Shown: piece by piece, positions 1 to 7,516 of the stretch | Layout: each line of letters starts with the position of its first letter | Position numbering within the stretch: position 1 is the first letter of the stretch | Assembly (NCBI RefSeq): GCF_002933855.1 | Contig: NZ_BFAQ01000008.1 | Location: forward strand, 125,058-189,057 | Direction: 5' to 3' | Length of the DNA stretch: 64,000 nt | Origin: Vibrio penaeicida | GTDB lineage: Bacteria > Pseudomonadota > Gammaproteobacteria > Enterobacterales > Vibrionaceae | Position numbers and translations under genes: made by a program | Notes under the pieces: model-generated | What the model saw: only the letters and a program-made list of their open reading frames with translations | Database searches by the model: none | What the model was told of the DNA's origin: nothing

Positions 1-1
1 T

Positions 2-1039
2 GATATGGTGAAAGTATCTCAGATTAAATGGCTTTACGAGACGGGTGATAGGTATGGTGAAACAGCCCTAAAAGTGGGTAAACGTGGTATGCTAGCCTGG
101 AGAATACTACGCGCAGCTAACCCAGCCGCTGCGGTTGCCAATGAAGTGAGGAGCAAAATGCTGGGTTCGATTACAGACCAGATATCCGATAACCTTCAGA
201 GAAACGCCAAACGAGCGTTACTTCAGGAAGTGGCAAAAGTGTGTATTGACCTATACAGCGGTCGCTACACGATAGAAGACGATCAAATATCGACGAGCAA
301 AATCAATAAAGAAGATGAAAAACATAAAGCACTGCCGCTCGAACCGGTTCGAATTACTTTGGTTGGGCAGCTAAGCGCCGGTAAATCTTCTTTAGTGAAC
401 GCGCTAACAAATGAAATGAATGCAGAAGTCGACATGCTCCCTACGACGGATGACATTGCAGTGTATCAGTGCAACATCGACGGTGATGAAACGCTAAAAC
501 TAGTGGATATGCCAGGTTTGGATGGGGACGAGAAAAGCACTCAACATATGCTGAAACAAATGACTCAGTCAGATCTTGTTCTTTGGGTACTTAAGGCAAA
601 TCAATCTTCTCGTCAATTAGATGTGGCGTTAGCAAAAGAGTTTGAAGCCTTCTATCAATGTCCTAAAAATATTTCTCTCAAAAAGCCAAAATTGATTGGC
701 GTGGTAAATCAGGTAGACAAACTTAAACCCATATCAGAATGGTATCCACCTTATGATCTCAATGACACTGAGAATTCAAAATCAATGACCATTCAAGCGG
801 CAATGAAGTTTAATCAAGACCTTCTACCATTTGATCAAGTGCTTCCTCTAGCCATTCCGGAAGACAAACCTATGTTTGGGTTGTTAGAGCTGGAAGAGGA
901 AATTCAGCACAAATGTGATGAAGCTAAAAATGTTCAGCTAAACCGACAAAGAAATGAGGCAAAAGGATCAGCCGGCATACTTAAACAGGGCAAGCGTTTG
1001 TTCAAAGCGAGTGGCAAGGTGGTCAAAAATATTTTTTAG
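2..1039 (+). CDS. P-loop GTPase, 5' end probably outside the window
   Basis: This is a GTP-binding protein of the MMR_HSR1/Era-like superfamily. Counting from the first Met at base 5, the G1 P-loop GQLSAGKSS is at about residues 121-129, the G3 motif DMPG at about 168-171 and the G4-like NQVDK at about 235-239. About 110 helical, basic residues precede the G domain, and the C-terminus is a Lys-rich tail, which suggests association with a membrane or nucleic acid. The frame is open to the window edge with no stop before the first ATG, so the true start is probably upstream and the protein longer. The cellular role is not known to me. The GTPase call is secure; the function is not. Confidence 0.8.
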   Translation, partial: DMVKVSQIKWLYETGDRYGETALKVGKRGMLAWRILRAANPAAAVANEVRSKMLGSITDQISDNLQRNAKRALLQEVAKVCIDLYSGRYTIEDDQISTSKINKEDEKHKALPLEPVRITLVGQLSAGKSSLVNALTNEMNAEVDMLPTTDDIAVYQCNIDGDETLKLVDMPGLDGDEKSTQHMLKQMTQSDLVLWVLKANQSSRQLDVALAKEFEAFYQCPKNISLKKPKLIGVVNQVDKLKPISEWYPPYDLNDTENSKSMTIQAAMKFNQDLLPFDQVLPLAIPEDKPMFGLLELEEEIQHKCDEAKNVQLNRQRNEAKGSAGILKQGKRLFKASGKVVKNIF

Positions 1040-1126
1040 CCGTGTAAATTTTTAATCCATGCAAAAATGTTCAACCATGTAATTCTTTCAACTAGGTGTC
1101 ATACCTTTTATCGCCATTAAAACGCC

Positions 1127-1159
1127 TATACCCAAGCACCTTGAGGATACTTGGGTATA
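1127..1159. repeat. 33-bp palindromic interspersed repeat (minimal form)
   Basis: The sequence begins TATACCCAAG and ends CTTGGGTATA, with CACCTTGAGGATA between. Its two ends are the ends of the 266-bp elements at 30438 and 56519, so it looks like an internal-deletion or solo form of that family. It lies between the GTPase gene and the VOC gene. Transcribed, it would form a hairpin and could act as a weak terminator. Confidence 0.8.
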
Positions 1160-1184
1160 GGGTTTGAATAAAATTCTACCAAAA

Positions 1185-1200
1185 AAGACCAACTGGTCTT
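1185..1200. promoter_or_regulatory. Palindromic operator, GACC-N4-GGTC type (NemR/TetR-like)
   Basis: AAGACCAACTGGTCTT is a perfect 16-bp palindrome with the GACC-N4-GGTC core known for NemR-type TetR repressors. It lies about 107 bases upstream of the VOC gene. In E. coli NemR controls nemA-gloA, and GloA is also a VOC-fold protein, so an electrophile-responsive repressor acting here is plausible but inferred. No matching regulator gene is adjacent. Confidence 0.55.
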
Positions 1201-1306
1201 AGCTACCGTGTTTGAAATGCGTTGAATAGTTAATCATATATACTTGTCTTCCCTGCAAAGCTGAGCAATAGTAACCGTTTTGTTTTTCTTATATTTAGGT
1301 AAGTAA

Positions 1307-1675
1307 ATGATTATTAACCATGTTTCTGTGGGGGCGAGCAACGTTGAAAAAGCGGCGGCTTTTTACGACAAAGTACTGGCAACGTTGGAGATATCTCGTT
1401 CTCACACCATAGAGGGTGAAGCAATAAGTTACGGAACGAATTTCGAGTTCTGGGTAGGCTGCATTTGCGGAAAGCATTCTATTTCGGGAACAGGGACGCA
1501 CATTGCATTTAACGCCCCGACCGAAGAATCAGTAAAGGCTTTCCATGCCGTTGCCATTGAAAATGGTGGTTTGTGCGCTGGGGAGCCAGGCCCAAGGCCT
1601 GAGTACGGTGATGCCTACTATGCTGCATATGTTCATGATTTAGATGGCAATAAAATTGAAGCGGTTTGTACTTAA
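1307..1675 (+). CDS. VOC family protein (glyoxalase/bleomycin-resistance fold)
   Basis: This 122-residue protein forms a single vicinal-oxygen-chelate module with two beta-alpha-beta-beta-beta halves. The start MIINHVSVGASNVEKAAAFYDKVL is typical of the first half and the end DLDGNKIEAVC is typical of the second. His5 and the C-terminal Glu (in KIEAVC) are in the usual metal-ligand positions. Family members are glyoxalases, dioxygenases or resistance proteins, and the substrate here cannot be read from sequence. An AGG-containing ribosome site precedes ATG. The GACC-N4-GGTC palindrome upstream suggests repression by a TetR-type sensor of reactive electrophiles. The gene is monocistronic and convergent with arfB. 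Confidence 0.8.
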   Translation: MIINHVSVGASNVEKAAAFYDKVLATLEISRSHTIEGEAISYGTNFEFWVGCICGKHSISGTGTHIAFNAPTEESVKAFHAVAIENGGLCAGEPGPRPEYGDAYYAAYVHDLDGNKIEAVCT

Positions 1676-1733
1676 CCTGAAATTTGGTTGCTTGGATATT
1701 GCCCACTTAAAATGCCATTGCGAACAAGGTGAT

Positions 1734-2147
1734 TTAATGTGAAACTTTGCCACGTAACTTTTTGGTTTGCCCGCGTTGTGTTTTTTTATCCATGCGCTTC
1801 ATTTTGGAAGAGAACGTGGGTTTAGTATCTCGCCTTTTCTTTTCGATGACTGTAGCAGAGCGGACCAATTCGGCAAGTCGGTTATAGGCATCTTCTCTAT
1901 TTTGCTCTTGAGTTCGGAACTGCTGCGCTTTGATAACGATAATGCCGTCTTTAGTGATTCGGCTGTCTTTTAAACGTAAAAGGCGCTCTTTATAGAAGTC
2001 GGGAAGGGCAGATTTGTTGATATCGAATCGTAAGTGAATGGCACTGGAGACCTTGTTAACATTTTGCCCACCAGCACCTTGGGCTCTGATGGCTTCTGTG
2101 TGTATTTCCCATGATGAAATCACTACGGAATTTGATATTTTGATCAA
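1734..2147 (-). CDS. arfB: Peptidyl-tRNA hydrolase ArfB (YaeJ), ribosome rescue
   Basis: ArfB hydrolyses peptidyl-tRNA on ribosomes stalled at the end of truncated mRNAs, as a backup to tmRNA. The 137-residue protein has the catalytic GGQ in RAQGAGGQNVNKVSSA (residues about 22-37), followed by a long Lys/Arg-rich C-terminal tail (KKTQRGQTKKLRGKVSH) that enters the empty mRNA channel. The start is TTG. It is preferred because the N-terminus (IKISNSVVI) then aligns residue for residue with E. coli ArfB (IVISRHVAI), although an AAAGG lies almost against the codon. The gene is free-standing and convergent with the VOC gene. Confidence 0.93.
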   Translation of the reverse strand: MIKISNSVVISSWEIHTEAIRAQGAGGQNVNKVSSAIHLRFDINKSALPDFYKERLLRLKDSRITKDGIIVIKAQQFRTQEQNREDAYNRLAELVRSATVIEKKRRDTKPTFSSKMKRMDKKTQRGQTKKLRGKVSH

Positions 2148-2276
2148 ACCTTTACTCTCAGCTATTGCTAATAGAACACTATAACTTAAGGTCTGTTAAC
2201 TTTAAGTTTTAGAGATCATACGGAATTAGATTGAGATAAGGGTATCATGTTTTTCTCATAGCATCTCGGTGTTACA

Positions 2277-2309
2277 TATACTCAAAGCTCTTGAGGTCAC
2301 TTGGGTATA
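2277..2309. repeat. 33-bp palindromic repeat overlapping the end of the kinase gene
   Basis: TATACTCAAAG and CTTGGGTATA bracket CTCTTGAGGTCA. This is the same minimal form as the repeat at 1127, with one variant end. On the minus strand it supplies the final codons (Ile-Pro-Lys) and the TGA stop of the hybrid kinase, so the element has entered, or been captured at, a gene end. Confidence 0.75.
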
Positions 2310-5098
2310 GACGTCGAATCTTGACTGGAATGCTCTGCCAAATGTTGTTTCAATAGGATTGAAGTTTGATCGGTGTTGATTTTGAGTAAGTTAATCAACT
2401 CTTGTAACGCTGAAAGATCGGGAGCGTGTCCTTGGCTCGCCATTTGAAAGACTTGCTCCGACTTATTGAACATTTTGTTGGCATTGAGGCTGCTGGCGAT
2501 GCCTTTCATCGTGTGGGTGTGAATCTTGATTGAATCGATGTCTTTCGTCTCTGCGGCTTCAACCAGAGCATCAATACTCTCATTCATGGATTCTTTAAGT
2601 GTTGCAATTATCTCGACAAGTTGAGCATTATCACCCGCGCACACATCATTAATATAAAAACTCAAATCGACCTCAGATTCGGAAGTTGAAACCGTTTCAT
2701 TCGATAACGTAAACGGTTCCAGCTCCACCACCTTACCTTCTAAAGCTCTCCTTTGCTCTATCATTGTTTTGTGTTCAGCTAACGCATCGTTAAAGCTGTT
2801 TTTTTGTAAAGGTTTAGTGAGAACATAGTTTGCCCCAGCATCAATAAAGCGGTCATGTGCCTCTTGGAATACATCAGCCGTACATCCAAATATAATGGTG
2901 TTTAGTTTTAATTCATTTCTTATGTATTGTGTTGCTTCAATGCCGTCCAACCTTGGCATGTGGTTATCCATTATGATTATGTCGTACGTACTTTCCTGAA
3001 GTAGTTCTATCGCCTCTAATCCATCTTTTGCAATAGCTACTTTATGATCCAGCGAATAGCAGAATTTCTTAGTAACCATCGCATTCACAGGGTTGTCTTC
3101 AACGATAAGGATATCTAAACCAACAGGAAGTGATTTGAAAGGTTTAATTTCGAGTTGATTTTGAATAGGGCGATCTTGTGTTTGTTCAGCACTAATTTGA
3201 AAGGTAAAACAGGTTCCGACACCTTGATTGCTTGATACGCTAATTGTTCCACCCATTAGTTCAACTAATTGCTTCACAATAGCGAGCCCTAGTCCGGTTC
3301 CTCCAAAATTTCGAGTTGTAGAGGATTCCGCCTGAATGAATGGATCAAAAATGTGTGCCAACCTGTCCTGAGCGATTCCTATTCCTGAATCTTGAATTTC
3401 GACAGTTAAACCATATGTATTGTACGCTCCTGATTTACAGGAGCAGCGAAGCTGAATACTGCCGCTTGCAGTGAACTTTACGGCGTTACTCATTAGGTTA
3501 AAGATTATCTGTCGGATCCGAGAAATATCAGCTAGAAAAACTAGATGGTCAGGAATCTGGTTATCTATTTCCAGTTCTATACCTTTTTCATCGCAGAGTA
3601 ACTGATACGTAGAGGTGATAGGGGTCAGTATTTGCTTAAAATGGAAAGGAACGGCATCAAGCTCTAATTTATTTTGTTCTATTTTTGAGAAGTCGAGAAT
3701 ATCATCAAGCAAAGAAGTTAGGTGGTCACCAGACTCCAAAAGAACTTCCAATTGTTCTTTATGCTCGCTGTTAGTGGTTTCACCACGTATGATTTGAGCC
3801 ATACCTAAAATACCGTTGAGTGGTGTTCTTAGTTCGTGGCTCATGGTCGCTAGAAAGGTAGATTTTGCCTCGTTTGCTACATTGGCGCGTTCAACAGACT
3901 GTTCCAATTTTCTCTCAAGTTGTATTTTCTTTGTTATATCGCGCTCTACTGCGATATAGCAATTCAAATTATCATCTTCATCCTTGATAGGAGTAATGAT
4001 CATATCAATCCAATAAGGTGTCCCATTCTTATGGTAATTGAGTAAGTTCGACTCAATGCTATTGTGGCTTTTTATCGCATTGGAAATACGTTGAACGGAA
4101 TAAGGACAGGTATCTTCACCTTGTAAAACGCTGCCCGGTGTCTTTCCTATCATTTCATGTAAGCTGTAACCCGAGAGTCTCTCGAACCCTTTATTCACCC
4201 ACGTTACTAAGCCCCCGGGATCAGTCACTATGATAGCGTCTTTAGCATGCTCTGCGATGAGTGCGTGACTGGCACGCTGTTTTTCTGCCTCAATGACTGT
4301 CTGTTTCATTTTAAGCAATTCAACAAAAGTCAGTTTTTGGCGATGTAGAGCGTAAATACAGACTAAGATAATCATGGAAAAAATGAGTAATGCAATATTC
4401 TCGATAGAGCGACTAACTTGATTAGCCCAATAGGAATCCACTTTTTTGAGGTGCTCAGATACCCCCAAACCGATTAAAGCAACCTGTTTTCTTTCAACTT
4501 GATGTTTTACTCTGTCTTGAAGCTGAACGTAGCTAAGTAGCGATAGGTAAGCTGTGTTCTGAGATAAGGAGGAATTTTCGAGATATAGGCTATCGGAAAA
4601 GCCGCCTTGGGTCGCCGTTGATATCACCAACTTTTCTTCCACAGAAGAGTATCGATTAAATAATTCTTCTTGTAATAAGTTAATGGTTTTACCGGCGTAG
4701 TTTAGCGAAACATTCGCGCTAAGAAGCGATTCTTTTTCCCTTACAAATGCCTTAATTTTCAGTTCTGTTGCTTTCGCTTTTTCCAAAGCACTGGCATCAA
4801 AAGGCTGGAAAATAAAAGGAGTTTCCGAAAAATGCTTGTGAATAGAGCTATTCAATTCTTCAGCAAAAAGTTCTGTCTGCACCAACATTTCAGACAGTTC
4901 ATCGTAGCGATTGAAACTGCGAAACTGAAAACTAAATAAACTCTCTTGGAGTGCAATAACATTCTGATGTAAAGAGTTGTAGCTGCTTTGAAGTTGAGTA
5001 TGAACATAGTGTTTGTAGAGATTAAAACTTAAAGACACAATAATCACGGTCAGTAAGCTGACCAATACCAGTTCCTTAATCTTACTACTGATTTTCAT
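2297..5098 (-). CDS. Hybrid sensor histidine kinase (PAS-HisKA-HATPase-REC-HPt)
   Basis: This is a membrane phosphorelay kinase of about 933 residues. From the start chosen here: TM1 is at about 10-30, an all-helical periplasmic region at about 31-230, TM2 at about 234-253 and PAS at about 281-386. The HisKA H-box SHELRTPLNG has phospho-His about 421. HATPase has the N-box NLMSNAVKFT, DSGIGIA and GGTGLGLAI. The receiver has phospho-Asp about 711 (IIIMD) and the C-terminal HPt has His about 862 (HTMKG). The start ATG at 5098 follows GGAG and overlaps the end of the cytochrome gene by 14 bases, so translation is coupled. An ATG 57 bases further up lacks this support. The last codons come from a 33-bp repeat. 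No output regulator is adjacent. The cytochrome partner suggests redox or peroxide sensing, which is inferred. Confidence 0.9.
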   Translation of the reverse strand: MKISSKIKELVLVSLLTVIIVSLSFNLYKHYVHTQLQSSYNSLHQNVIALQESLFSFQFRSFNRYDELSEMLVQTELFAEELNSSIHKHFSETPFIFQPFDASALEKAKATELKIKAFVREKESLLSANVSLNYAGKTINLLQEELFNRYSSVEEKLVISTATQGGFSDSLYLENSSLSQNTAYLSLLSYVQLQDRVKHQVERKQVALIGLGVSEHLKKVDSYWANQVSRSIENIALLIFSMIILVCIYALHRQKLTFVELLKMKQTVIEAEKQRASHALIAEHAKDAIIVTDPGGLVTWVNKGFERLSGYSLHEMIGKTPGSVLQGEDTCPYSVQRISNAIKSHNSIESNLLNYHKNGTPYWIDMIITPIKDEDDNLNCYIAVERDITKKIQLERKLEQSVERANVANEAKSTFLATMSHELRTPLNGILGMAQIIRGETTNSEHKEQLEVLLESGDHLTSLLDDILDFSKIEQNKLELDAVPFHFKQILTPITSTYQLLCDEKGIELEIDNQIPDHLVFLADISRIRQIIFNLMSNAVKFTASGSIQLRCSCKSGAYNTYGLTVEIQDSGIGIAQDRLAHIFDPFIQAESSTTRNFGGTGLGLAIVKQLVELMGGTISVSSNQGVGTCFTFQISAEQTQDRPIQNQLEIKPFKSLPVGLDILIVEDNPVNAMVTKKFCYSLDHKVAIAKDGLEAIELLQESTYDIIIMDNHMPRLDGIEATQYIRNELKLNTIIFGCTADVFQEAHDRFIDAGANYVLTKPLQKNSFNDALAEHKTMIEQRRALEGKVVELEPFTLSNETVSTSESEVDLSFYINDVCAGDNAQLVEIIATLKESMNESIDALVEAAETKDIDSIKIHTHTMKGIASSLNANKMFNKSEQVFQMASQGHAPDLSALQELINLLKINTDQTSILLKQHLAEHSSQDSTSIPK

Positions 5099-6107
5099 TA
5101 AGCAACTCCAGAAGAAGCGGTGGCTTGGGTGCGGTAAGGCTGTTGAGAAATGCACTGAGTTCTATCGTGGTAACCGCATCCAGCTCCATTCCTAGCTGAA
5201 CCTTGGCCATGGTTAAAATCGCTTCTTCTAACGTATTGGCTCTTCCATCATGAAAGTAAGGGGGGGTAGTGGCTACGTTGCGAAGCCCCGGAACCCTGAA
5301 TACATATTTATCTTCATTGTTTCCAGTTAAGTTATAGCGCCCAAGATCCGAGACCTTTTGGTCCGGTGTGATATTTTGAATATTGCCAAAGCGTTGGAAA
5401 AGATTGCCACCTAAGTTTTGACCTTGATGACACGCGACACAACCTAGCTTTTGAAAGTTGAGCCACCCCTTTTTTTCTACCGTTGATAGTGCACTTTCAT
5501 TGCCCTCAAGAAACTGATCAAAAGGGGAATTCGGTGTGTTTAAAGACTTCATGAATATGACAAGCGCATCCTTAATGGTGTCTTTCGAAATTTCGTTTTT
5601 ATATGCTGAGGAAAATAGCGATTGATACGTCTTATCTGCTTTGATTCGTTCAGTGATGGACGCCCAACTTGAATTCATTTCTAAAGGGTTATGAATGGGA
5701 CCATCCAGCTGATGCTCTAAGCTGGATGCACGACCATCCCAAAAAAAACGCGTATTTAAATTCGCGTTGAATACCGTAGGAGAGTTACGGTCTCCAAACC
5801 CTTTTACACCATGAGATACCCGTGTCTTTTCTGCGCCATTGGATTCTAAATGATGACAACTGGCACAACTGATTTGGTTATTTGATGACAGGTTTGTGTC
5901 TTTGAACAGTCGGAACCCAAGTTCAACTTTACTTCGGTTAAATTGAGTTGATGGGGGAACAGGTTTTACAACATCAGTGTTGTACACTTTCTTTTCAGGA
6001 GGGCGCAAAAAATCCCCAGACCATTGACTTGCCTGGTGAAATAAATACGCAGAAAAAACAAGCGATACAGTTAAGCAAGCCCACCATATTCTAGATATTC
6101 TTATCAT
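5085..6107 (-). CDS. Di-haem cytochrome c peroxidase/MauG family protein
   Basis: A periplasmic or membrane-tethered protein of 340 residues. A hydrophobic N-terminal segment (residues 7-24) is followed by two c-type haem sites, CASCH at 81-85 and CVACH at 223-227, in the spacing of bacterial CCP/MauG proteins. The family reduces hydrogen peroxide or oxidises protein side chains. Conserved blocks such as GDRNSPTVFNA, FFWDGRA and PPYFHDGR are present. The N-terminal segment has no clear cleavage site, so it may stay anchored. The downstream hybrid kinase overlaps the 3' end by 14 bases, which makes this protein a candidate input to that kinase. Its electron partner is unknown. Confidence 0.9.
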   Translation of the reverse strand: MIRISRIWWACLTVSLVFSAYLFHQASQWSGDFLRPPEKKVYNTDVVKPVPPSTQFNRSKVELGFRLFKDTNLSSNNQISCASCHHLESNGAEKTRVSHGVKGFGDRNSPTVFNANLNTRFFWDGRASSLEHQLDGPIHNPLEMNSSWASITERIKADKTYQSLFSSAYKNEISKDTIKDALVIFMKSLNTPNSPFDQFLEGNESALSTVEKKGWLNFQKLGCVACHQGQNLGGNLFQRFGNIQNITPDQKVSDLGRYNLTGNNEDKYVFRVPGLRNVATTPPYFHDGRANTLEEAILTMAKVQLGMELDAVTTIELSAFLNSLTAPKPPLLLELLNENQ

Positions 6108-6291
6108 TGTCTAACTTATCCTGACATTATGTTTAGAGTATGGTTGTTGTTTGAACATTTTCAACTTAGCTCAAAGCTTTTCCTTATTGGAAGCAAACTA
6201 CGCCGTGAAGTGGGAGAGCCCTGCAACTCTAGGCGACTTTGGTATATAGTGAAGCCTCACTTAAGTCGCTGAATTACTTCTGGAGCAGTAG

Positions 6292-6900
6292 ATGACGTTA
6301 GATTTAGAGCAATACCATGGGTTGATATTCGATATGGATGGCACGTTGATTGACTCTATGCCTGCTCACTTAGACGCTTGGGAGCGAGCGGCGAAAGATT
6401 TTGCCATTCCATTTGACCGAGACTGGATTGCTTCCATGGGAGGAATGCCAAGTGCCAAGATTACGCTAGAGGTGAATAAGCGGTACGGGCTTGAATTGGA
6501 CCCGTTAAAAGTGGCCAAGGCGAAAATGGATCATTTTGAATCCACGACAGATTTTGGTGACCTCATAGATGATACATGCGATATCGTTAAGCGTTATTTA
6601 GGTCGTAAGAAAATGGCAGTAGGGACTGGGAGCGTAAGGGAAAATGCGTCTCGCATGCTTGATGAAAAGGCACTTACACCGTATTTCGATGCAATTGTAA
6701 CGGCTTCTGATGTGACAAATCATAAACCCAACCCAGATACATTTTTACTTGCTGCAAAAGAGATCGGTGTGGCACCTGAACTTTGTGTTGTGTTTGAGGA
6801 TACAGCACTTGGTAAGCAAGCTGCCCATGCTGCAGGAATGGATTGCGTGATGGTAGTCGAAGGTGGTTTGGAATTTTGTCCTAAACCAAATTTGCCGTAA
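6292..6900 (+). CDS. yqaB: HAD-family beta-phosphoglucomutase-like phosphatase (YqaB)
   Basis: A 202-residue cytosolic HAD phosphatase. Motif I is FDMDGTLIDS (nucleophile Asp14, Asp16), motif II is in AVGTGS, the motif III Lys is in HKPNPDTF, and motif IV is FEDTALG. The cap sits between motifs I and II, as in beta-phosphoglucomutase-like enzymes. Length and sequence fit E. coli YqaB, a fructose-1-phosphate and sugar-phosphate phosphatase. The start ATG follows TCTGGAG at good spacing. It is transcribed alone and ends at the hairpin at 6950. Confidence 0.85.
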   Translation: MTLDLEQYHGLIFDMDGTLIDSMPAHLDAWERAAKDFAIPFDRDWIASMGGMPSAKITLEVNKRYGLELDPLKVAKAKMDHFESTTDFGDLIDDTCDIVKRYLGRKKMAVGTGSVRENASRMLDEKALTPYFDAIVTASDVTNHKPNPDTFLLAAKEIGVAPELCVVFEDTALGKQAAHAAGMDCVMVVEGGLEFCPKPNLP

Positions 6901-6949
6901 ACCTAAGTGTCTTAAGCCATAGACTAACTACCTAAAGGTATAAGAATGC

Positions 6950-6983
6950 AAAAGCCACCTGGCTGTTTGTCAGGTGGCTTTCT
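6950..6983. terminator. Bidirectional intrinsic terminator
   Basis: AAAGCCACCTG and CAGGTGGCTTT form an 11-bp perfect stem around a 9-base loop. A-rich and T-rich flanks on both sides let it end both yqaB (plus) and the small membrane protein gene (minus). Confidence 0.85.
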
Positions 6984-7009
6984 CAATTCCGTTGATTTTG
7001 CAGTGCGGC

Positions 7010-7111
7010 TTACAGCGCGCCAGCCCAAAATAGGGCGTTAGATAATGTAATTCCAAACATTACTGCCATCATTAGCAGGAAACCTGCCGCAAAACGTAGT
7101 TTTGATAACAT
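7010..7111 (-). CDS. Small single-span membrane protein, 33 residues (candidate)
   Basis: A minus-strand ORF of 33 codons encodes MLSKLRFAAGFLLMMAVM followed by FGITLSNALFWAGAL: two basic residues, then one long hydrophobic span with an aromatic end. It has the marks of an inner-membrane small protein of the YnhF or CydX size class, but I cannot assign it to a family. A good sigma70-like promoter precedes it (see 7151-7179) and the bidirectional terminator at 6950 follows it, so it is a complete transcription unit. The ribosome site is weak (TGAG about 9 bases before ATG). Confidence 0.6.
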   Translation of the reverse strand: MLSKLRFAAGFLLMMAVMFGITLSNALFWAGAL

Positions 7112-7150
7112 TTTCGTAACTCATTTTCAGATATTATTAAAATCGGCGCA

Positions 7151-7179
7151 ATAATGCCTAAAAAATGTGCACTGTGCAA
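7151..7179 (-). promoter_or_regulatory. Sigma70-like promoter for the small membrane protein
   Basis: Reading the minus strand, a -35 TTGCAC and a -10 CATTAT are separated by exactly 17 bases. The -10 ends about 40 bases upstream of the small ORF start. Confidence 0.5.
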
Positions 7180-7355
7180 CGTTTTGTTGTTTTTAAATTA
7201 CATATAGGTGTAAGGTCAATAACTTAGGCACAAATGATATTGGTGAGATTATCTACCCATTATTTTTACGTCCGAAGAATAGCAATTAGCTATTGAGCTG
7301 TGAGGAAAATATCATTTTCTTCTTCTGGAAATATTCGTTAGAATTGCGCGTTCAT

Positions 7356-7384
7356 TTGGCAAAGTGCATCTGTATTTGTATTTT
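7356..7384 (+). promoter_or_regulatory. Candidate thrS promoter
   Basis: TTGGCA and TATTTT are spaced by 17 bases, about 130 bases upstream of the thrS start. Two short hairpins (TGTTTG/CAAACA at 7401-7417 and ATGTT/AACAT at 7444-7456) follow in the leader before the operator hairpin. Confidence 0.4.
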
Positions 7385-7477
7385 GCTGGATGACGATTTT
7401 TGTTTGATAGACAAACATACACACTTACATTTCACATCGACAGATGTTCCAAACATTTGAGCGAGTGAACTAAACAT

Positions 7478-7498
7478 GTGTTGCTTGGTATGCAACAC
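7478..7498 (+). promoter_or_regulatory. thrS translational operator: tRNA-Thr anticodon-arm mimic
   Basis: GTGTTGC and GCAACAC form a 7-bp stem closing the seven-base loop TTGGTAT. The anticodon loop of tRNA-Thr(GGU) is UUGGUAA, so this loop carries the GGU anticodon in register with U33 before it and A37 after it. The hairpin ends 7 bases before the AAGGA ribosome site of thrS. E. coli ThrRS represses its own translation by binding a leader hairpin that imitates the tRNA-Thr anticodon arm, and position and shape here fit the same mechanism. Confidence 0.8.
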
Positions 7499-7516
7499 CA
7501 CTGTAAAGGAATAAAC

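Noticed and set aside
7478..7516. GTG at 7478 as the thrS start, adding 13 residues
   Set aside because: The GTG is the first codon of the operator hairpin and has no ribosome site, while ATG 7517 follows AAGGA and gives the family length of 642.
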